Positions 59,533 through 64,000 of a stretch of 64,000 nucleotides of DNA are shown piece by piece. The notes beneath the pieces are model-generated. The model searched no databases. It worked only from the letters and a program-made list of their open reading frames with translations, and had not been told where the DNA came from. Position 1 is the first letter of the stretch; the number at the start of each line of letters is the position of its first letter. A program made the position numbers and the translations under genes. Source of the stretch: Arthrobacter agilis (GTDB taxonomy: Bacteria; Actinomycetota; Actinomycetes; Actinomycetales; Micrococcaceae); NCBI RefSeq assembly GCF_002157505.1, contig NZ_NFSC01000028.1:62001-126000 (forward strand), in the 5' to 3' direction.

Positions 59533-61197
59533 GTGACCATCACCCTGCAGGACCTTCAGGACACCGCCGCGTCCACCTTCGGCTGGGACGACCTGCGCCC
59601 CGGCCAGGAGCGGGCCATGGAGGCGGTGCTCGAGGGGCACAGCGTCCTCTGCGTCATGCCGACCGGATCCGGCAAATCGGCGATCTACCAGGTGCCGGCG
59701 ATGGCGCTTCCCGGCGTCGCCGTCGTCATCTCCCCCCTGATCGCCCTGCAGCACGACCAGGCGGACTCGATCAACGAGAGTGCCGGCCTTCCCCGGGCCC
59801 ACGTCATCAATTCCGGCATCAGGAAGAGCGAGCTCGACGCCGCGTGGGAGGCCGCGGAGGACGGCGACGAAGCGACGCGGGCCAAGTTCCTCTTCCTCGC
59901 TCCCGAGCAGGTCGCCCGCGACGACGTCGCCGCACGCCTGCGTTCACTCGACGTCTCACTGGTCGTCGTCGACGAGGCGCACTGCGTCTCGTCGTGGGGG
60001 CACGATTTCCGGCCGGACTACCTGCAGCTCGGCCACCTCGTGCGCGAGCTCCGCGTGCCCGTGATCGCCCTCACGGCGACAGCCTCCCGCCCTGTGCAGA
60101 AGGAGATCGTCGAGAGGCTCCACCTGAAGGACCCGGTCGTCATGGCCGAGGGCTTCGACCGCCCGAATCTCTACCTCGACGTCGTGCAGCATGTCGAGGG
60201 GGAGGAGAAGCAGCGAGCCGTCCGCGACCAGGTTCTCGCACTCGCCGGGCCGGGGCTGGTGTACGTCGCGACGAAGAACGCGGCCGACACGCTGGCGGCG
60301 GAGCTGCAGGAGCACGGAAAGAGTGCCGATGCCTACCACGCAGGCCGGCGGAAGAAGGAGCGTGAGGCCGTCCACGAGGGCTTCCTCGACGGCACGATCG
60401 ACGTCGTCGTCGCGACGACGGCCTTCGGCATGGGCATCGACAAGCCCGACGTGCGTTTCGTCATCCATGCCGACATCTCGGATTCCCTGGACAGCTACTA
60501 CCAGGAGATCGGCCGCGGCGGTCGTGACGGGCTCGACACACAGGCCGTTCTGCACTACCGCCCGGAGGACCTGTCCCTGCGGCGGTTCTTCGCTGCGAAG
60601 TCCGTCAACCGTACGCAGGTCCGAGACCTGTTCATGCTCATCGCCGCCCAGGACAAGCCGGTGAAGCTGAAGAAACTGAAGGAGCTGTCGGGCCTGTCCC
60701 CGCGCACACTGACCGGGCTCCTCAACCTGCTCGAGGCCTCCGAAAGCGTCGGTGACGGCGTGAAGGGCTACCGGGCCCGGAAGGTGTCCGCGGACGACGC
60801 GGCGGACAGGGCGGTGGAGCAGGCGGAGAACCGGGAGCGGATCGACCAGTCACGCGTCGAGATGGCCCGCCGCTACGCCGAGACGAAGGGGTGCCGCCGG
60901 CAGTTCCTGCTCGCCTATTTCGGGGAGGAACTCCCGGAACCCTGCGGCAACTGCGGCAACTGCGCCCGGGAGGGTTCAGCGGTCGGGACGCCCGAGCCGG
61001 CGGTGCCTGCCGGAGAGCATGCCGTGCCCTTCGAGGTCGACGCGACGGTGGAGCACCCCGAGTGGGGATCCGGGACCGTCATGGGCTATGAGGAAGGAAT
61101 CATCACCGTCCTGTTCGACTCGGTCGGCTACAAGACGCTGTCGGTCGAACTCGTGATGGAGAAGGACCTGCTGGCCGCCGTGCCGCCTGCAGGGTGA
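59533..61197 (+). CDS. recQ: RecQ family ATP-dependent DNA helicase
   Basis: This 554-aa helicase has 'RPGQERAMEAVLEG', Walker A P43-TGSGKS-49, DEAH at 147-150, 'ALTATASRPVQKEI' and 'GFDRPNLYLDV'. Further on are 'YHAGRRKKERE', 'TTAFGMGIDKPDVRFVIHAD', the arginine finger 'YYQEIGRGGRDG' and a zinc site with 'CGNCGNC'. A winged-helix region follows. Instead of an HRDC domain the end is a small 'EHPEWGSGTVMGYEEGIITV' domain. The GTG at 59533 follows GAGGAG. Confidence 0.93.
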   Translation: MTITLQDLQDTAASTFGWDDLRPGQERAMEAVLEGHSVLCVMPTGSGKSAIYQVPAMALPGVAVVISPLIALQHDQADSINESAGLPRAHVINSGIRKSELDAAWEAAEDGDEATRAKFLFLAPEQVARDDVAARLRSLDVSLVVVDEAHCVSSWGHDFRPDYLQLGHLVRELRVPVIALTATASRPVQKEIVERLHLKDPVVMAEGFDRPNLYLDVVQHVEGEEKQRAVRDQVLALAGPGLVYVATKNAADTLAAELQEHGKSADAYHAGRRKKEREAVHEGFLDGTIDVVVATTAFGMGIDKPDVRFVIHADISDSLDSYYQEIGRGGRDGLDTQAVLHYRPEDLSLRRFFAAKSVNRTQVRDLFMLIAAQDKPVKLKKLKELSGLSPRTLTGLLNLLEASESVGDGVKGYRARKVSADDAADRAVEQAENRERIDQSRVEMARRYAETKGCRRQFLLAYFGEELPEPCGNCGNCAREGSAVGTPEPAVPAGEHAVPFEVDATVEHPEWGSGTVMGYEEGIITVLFDSVGYKTLSVELVMEKDLLAAVPPAG

Positions 61198-61217
61198 GGC
61201 GGCACGGCAGCGGAGGA

Positions 61218-61556
61218 CTATCGCGGCTGGGCGGGGTTGGTGGGGTCGCCCTGCGACGGCGGGTTGATCGGCGGTCCGGACGTGGCCGGGCTGACCGGGG
61301 AACCACCCGCGGTACTGCTCACCTCAGGCGTGGACGTACCCGCGCCCTCGGAGAGCTCGGCGCCGCCCTGCACTGCCTCCAGCCGCTGCTGGAGGACGAG
61401 CTTGACGGGGAGCCGGTTCCCGTGCGCCTCCTCGTAGTCGATCAGCGCCCGCAGGCCGCGCTCGTCGAGTCCCGTGATGCGGGTCGGCAGGGTTCCGAGT
61501 GGGATGTGGTCGTAGTCCGGCAGCGGCAGTGCGTCATGGCCTGATGATCCGGTCAC
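61218..61556 (-). CDS. Small conserved actinobacterial protein, function unknown
   Basis: The 112-aa product has an ordered first half, 'PDYDHIPLGTLPTRITGLDE' then 'RGLRALIDYEEAHGNRLPVKLVL'. This part has the regular helical pattern of a small soluble domain. A disordered Pro/Ser/Gly-rich tail follows. I recognise no enzyme motif. The GTG at 61556 follows GGAG. It converges with recQ, 20 nt away. Confidence 0.75.
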   Translation of the reverse strand: MTGSSGHDALPLPDYDHIPLGTLPTRITGLDERGLRALIDYEEAHGNRLPVKLVLQQRLEAVQGGAELSEGAGTSTPEVSSTAGGSPVSPATSGPPINPPSQGDPTNPAQPR

Positions 61557-61780
61557 GTCAACTCCTATGCTTATTGGGAAGCGTGCTTAGTAATTCCAGC
61601 CTAGGCATGGGAGATGCCGGCGGGCAAGCTGCTCTTGGGTGGTCCGGACAGTGGCGGAAGCGATCAAATTCCTGTTCCTACACCCTTCGGTGGCACGGCG
61701 GAATAGCGGATTCACCCCGGGAGACCGTGTGTATCCTGATACTTTGTACTCAATTCGAACCTGTTGCCGAGGCTGGAACC

Positions 61781-62494
61781 GTGACTTCTCCGATGGAAGA
61801 ACTGACTTTCGTCTTCGCCAGACTCAAGGGCCTCCTGCTCACGGAGGGAAAGGCCGGGCGGGCGGTCGAAGACCTCGCCGAGGCCGTGAAGAAGTCGATC
61901 CCCGGATCCCTCGGAGCCGGAGTCTCCCTCATCGATGACCAGGGCCGACGGCGCAGCACCGGGTACACCGACGACGTCGTCGCCACTGCGGACGCGCTGC
62001 AGTACGAACTGGGCCAGGGGCCCTGCCTCACCGCCTGGGCCGGTGAGACCACCATCCAGATCGACGACGTCCGGACCGACGAGCGCTGGCCACTCTGGCG
62101 GAAGGCCGTGGCCGACCTCCCGCTGCGCGCCACCCTGAGCACCGCGCTCGTGCACGATGGCAGGAGCATCGGCGCCCTCAAGGTCTACTCACCGCTTCCG
62201 TCCGCGTTCTCGACGCAGGACCGCAAGCACCTCGCCCTGCTCGCTTCTCCGGCCGCCACGCTCCTCGGTAGCGCCCAGCCGGACAGCGCGCCCGCGGCGG
62301 CGAGCAAGGCGCTGCGGGATGCACTGGGAACGCGAGACCTCGTCCACACGGCCCGTGGAATCCTGATGGAGCGCCATGGACTGGACGCCGACACAGCGAT
62401 GCGGCGGATGCTGTCGGCGGCTGCGAGCAGTAGGGCGGACCTGCGGACGGTCGCCCTCTCCGTGGTCGACGGCACCGCCGGTAGCTCGCACTAA
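61781..62494 (+). CDS. GAF-ANTAR transcription antitermination regulator
   Basis: This 237-aa protein has a GAF sensor domain (about residues 20-165; 'GAGVSLIDDQGRRRSTGYTDDV', split by family spacing from 'ALQYELGQGPCLTAW'). A C-terminal ANTAR three-helix RNA-binding domain follows ('TARGILMERHGLDADTAMRRML'). ANTAR proteins bind paired hairpins in leader RNAs and prevent termination. The target leader is not evident here. Starts at GTG 61781 or ATG 61793 are both possible. Confidence 0.9.
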   Translation: MTSPMEELTFVFARLKGLLLTEGKAGRAVEDLAEAVKKSIPGSLGAGVSLIDDQGRRRSTGYTDDVVATADALQYELGQGPCLTAWAGETTIQIDDVRTDERWPLWRKAVADLPLRATLSTALVHDGRSIGALKVYSPLPSAFSTQDRKHLALLASPAATLLGSAQPDSAPAAASKALRDALGTRDLVHTARGILMERHGLDADTAMRRMLSAAASSRADLRTVALSVVDGTAGSSH

Positions 62495-62504
62495 GGCGTG
62501 GCCC

Positions 62505-62906
62505 ATGGAGAACCATCCGGATCACGAATATCAGCGAATACACCTCCTTCGAGCGATCCGCCATGCCCAGATCGAAGCCAGTGAACTGTGGCTGCACTAC
62601 TTCGGCCTGGGCGGTGATGCCGGCGAATACGAGGTGGAAGCGTACCTCCACGGCTCGTTCACCCTCCCTCCCCTGCAGCGGGACCTTCTCGCCCACGCCG
62701 CCAACGAACTGATCGACCGGCTCCCGCCGCCGCCCCGTGCTCCGTACAGCACGGATCCCGCGAGCGACGCCGGGCGGTCCGGCAGTGGGGTCCCCCTCGC
62801 GACGGGAGGGAGCGGATCGGACGGCAGGGCCCTGGACTGGCTCTACGACAACCCGCCGGGCGGATCGGAGCCGGACACCAACGACAGCGGCCCCTCCGGC
62901 CCCTGA
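62505..62906 (+). CDS. Small protein paired with the GAF-ANTAR gene, function unknown
   Basis: The 133-aa product starts 10 nt after the GAF-ANTAR stop. Residues 10-70 form a compact, probably helical block with 'LRAIRHAQIEASELWLHYF', 'GDAGEYEVEAYLHG' and 'LPPLQRDLLAHAANEL'. The rest is a Pro/Ser/Gly/Asp-rich disordered tail. I do not recognise a function. Tight spacing suggests co-expression with the antiterminator. Confidence 0.75.
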   Translation: MENHPDHEYQRIHLLRAIRHAQIEASELWLHYFGLGGDAGEYEVEAYLHGSFTLPPLQRDLLAHAANELIDRLPPPPRAPYSTDPASDAGRSGSGVPLATGGSGSDGRALDWLYDNPPGGSEPDTNDSGPSGP

Positions 62907-62942
62907 CCGGAGCAGGCGGCCCCTGCACCTAGGATGGTGGGG

Positions 62943-64000
62943 GTGAGCCCGTTCAACCCCGACCTCCTGCGCCGTCGGCCCGACGTGGAGGCGCCGGAAC
63001 TGGTCGCCGTCGACGCAGCCGATCGCCTGCTTCTCGACACAGCAGCAGACCGTCATGGTCCCGCCGGCGGCATCGCGACGATCAACGACTCCTACGGAGC
63101 CCTGACGCTGGGAGCCGCGGACCTGACCGGCGGAACCGGAGTCCGGGCGTTCCAGGACGGCATCGTCAATGAGCGGGCCCTCGCCCTGAATGCCGCCGAC
63201 CAGGGCATGGACGGCTCCTACCGGTCCTGTCCCCTCGACGCGACCCTGCTCGACGGCGTCTCCACCGTACTGCTGCGGCTGCCCCGGTCACTGGACGAGC
63301 TCGACGAGATCGCCTGGACCATCGCGGCCCACGGGCAACCCGACGTGCAGGTCCTGGCAGGGGGCAGGCTCAAGCACATGTCGCTCTCCATGAACGCCGT
63401 GCTCGGCCGGTACTTCGACGACGTCACTGCCGGCCTGGCGCGGCAGAAGTCACGCGTCCTCGTCGCGGCGAGCCCCCGCCCGGTCGCCGGGCCCGCCTTC
63501 CCGCGGAGCGCACGGTACGACGTCGGCCTCGGCCGGCCGCTCGAACTCCGGGCCTACGGCGCGACGTTCGGCGGTGCCGCGCTCGACCCCGGCACCGAAC
63601 TGCTACACTCCCCCACCTCCGCGGACTGGCGTCCCCGGGGAGCGGCGAGGTCATCGATCTCGGCTGCGGGAACGGCGCCATCTCCGCCTACCTCGCGCTG
63701 GCCCATCCGCACCTCAGCGTCCATGCGACCGATCAGTCGGCGTCCGCGACCGCTTCCACCGTGGCAACGGCGGCAGCCAACGGGGTGGCCGATCGGATCA
63801 GGGTGAGCCGGGACGACGCACTGTCCTCGCTCCCCGACGCATCGGCGGGCGCAATCGTCCTCAACCCGCCGTTCCACATCGGCAGCACCGTCCATGCCGG
63901 CATCGCCCATCGGCTCTTCGACGCCTGCACGCGGGTCCTCGCACCGGGCGGCGAACTGTGGACGGTCTGGAACAGTCACCTGCGCTACCGGCCGGTGCTC
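62943..64000 (+). pseudogene. rRNA-type SAM methyltransferase (RsmC/RlmG-like), frameshifted and cut by window edge
   Basis: Frame one encodes an RsmC-like N-terminal domain up to 'GAALDPGTELLHSP' near 63612. The next frame continues 'GLASPGSGEVIDLGCGNGAI', with the SAM motif I, and later the catalytic 'LNPPFH' of guanine-N2 methyltransferases. Adding one C to the C5 run at 63610-63614 joins the two frames perfectly. This is either a true one-base lesion or a homopolymer error. The GTG at 62943 is the likely start, and the C-terminus lies beyond base 64000. Confidence 0.8.

Overview
This window is high-GC actinobacterial chromosome, most like a Micrococcaceae (Arthrobacter-type) genome. The signs are the strong G/C bias at third codon positions, frequent GTG starts, the actinobacterial order tkt-tal-pgi-zwf-opcA-pgl facing gap-pgk-tpiA-secG, the whiA-yvcK-rapZ-uvrC block, a SufR-led suf operon, a zwf-linked OpcA, and a dephospho-CoA kinase with a C-terminal extension. 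I found no tRNA, rRNA, CRISPR array, integrase or transposase.

Layout. 1-4.4 kb: a partial DoxX gene with an operator-like inverted repeat, an ABC-F ATPase, and a bioY-ATPase-EcfT biotin uptake operon behind a structured leader. 4.5-9.8 kb: the leftward suf operon (sufR-sufB-sufD-Rieske-sufC-sufT-like). 9.9-12.7 kb: an ABC exporter pair translationally coupled to each other and followed by ctaA. 12.7-25.1 kb: an accessory stretch separating ctaA from ctaB. It holds DUF808, two 5'-truncated genes (EamA and LysR) abutting head to head, a VOC protein, a lipoprotein phosphoesterase, a frameshifted surface lipoprotein, an LmeA-like protein, a metal-operator-controlled DUF4396/MFS pair, a cysteine hydrolase/GlxA-type regulator pair, and a DapA-like lyase. 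25.2-38.5 kb: ctaB, then the rightward pentose-phosphate operon and the leftward glycolytic operon, converging on a shared bidirectional terminator. 38.8-49.5 kb: sodA, whiA-yvcK-rapZ-uvrC, plsC-HAD, uvrA behind a LexA-like box, and a GntR regulator. 49.6-61.2 kb: an MBL hydrolase, a DUF3516-type helicase, a GNAT/peptidase pair, terC behind a yybP-ykoY (Mn2+) riboswitch, uvrB, coaE and recQ. 61.2-64 kb: a small conserved protein, a GAF-ANTAR antiterminator with a small partner gene, and an rRNA-type methyltransferase broken by a one-base homopolymer slip.

How the genes fit together. The core is central carbon metabolism: NADPH from zwf/opcA/pgl, non-oxidative recycling by tkt/tal, and lower glycolysis by gap/pgk/tpiA. 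Alongside it are terminal oxidase heme supply (ctaA/ctaB), iron-sulfur assembly (suf), excision repair (uvrA/B/C, recQ) and metal homeostasis (terC, DUF4396). The most interesting non-coding signals are the overlapping opposed promoters, each with a CsoR-like palindrome in its spacer (20.63-20.69 kb), the structured bioY leader, and a DtxR/IdeR-like box ahead of suf. The clearest signs of gene decay are the EamA/LysR junction, the lipoprotein frameshift, the eroded GrpB-like tail of CoaE and the split methyltransferase. Some of the one-base lesions could be sequencing errors.
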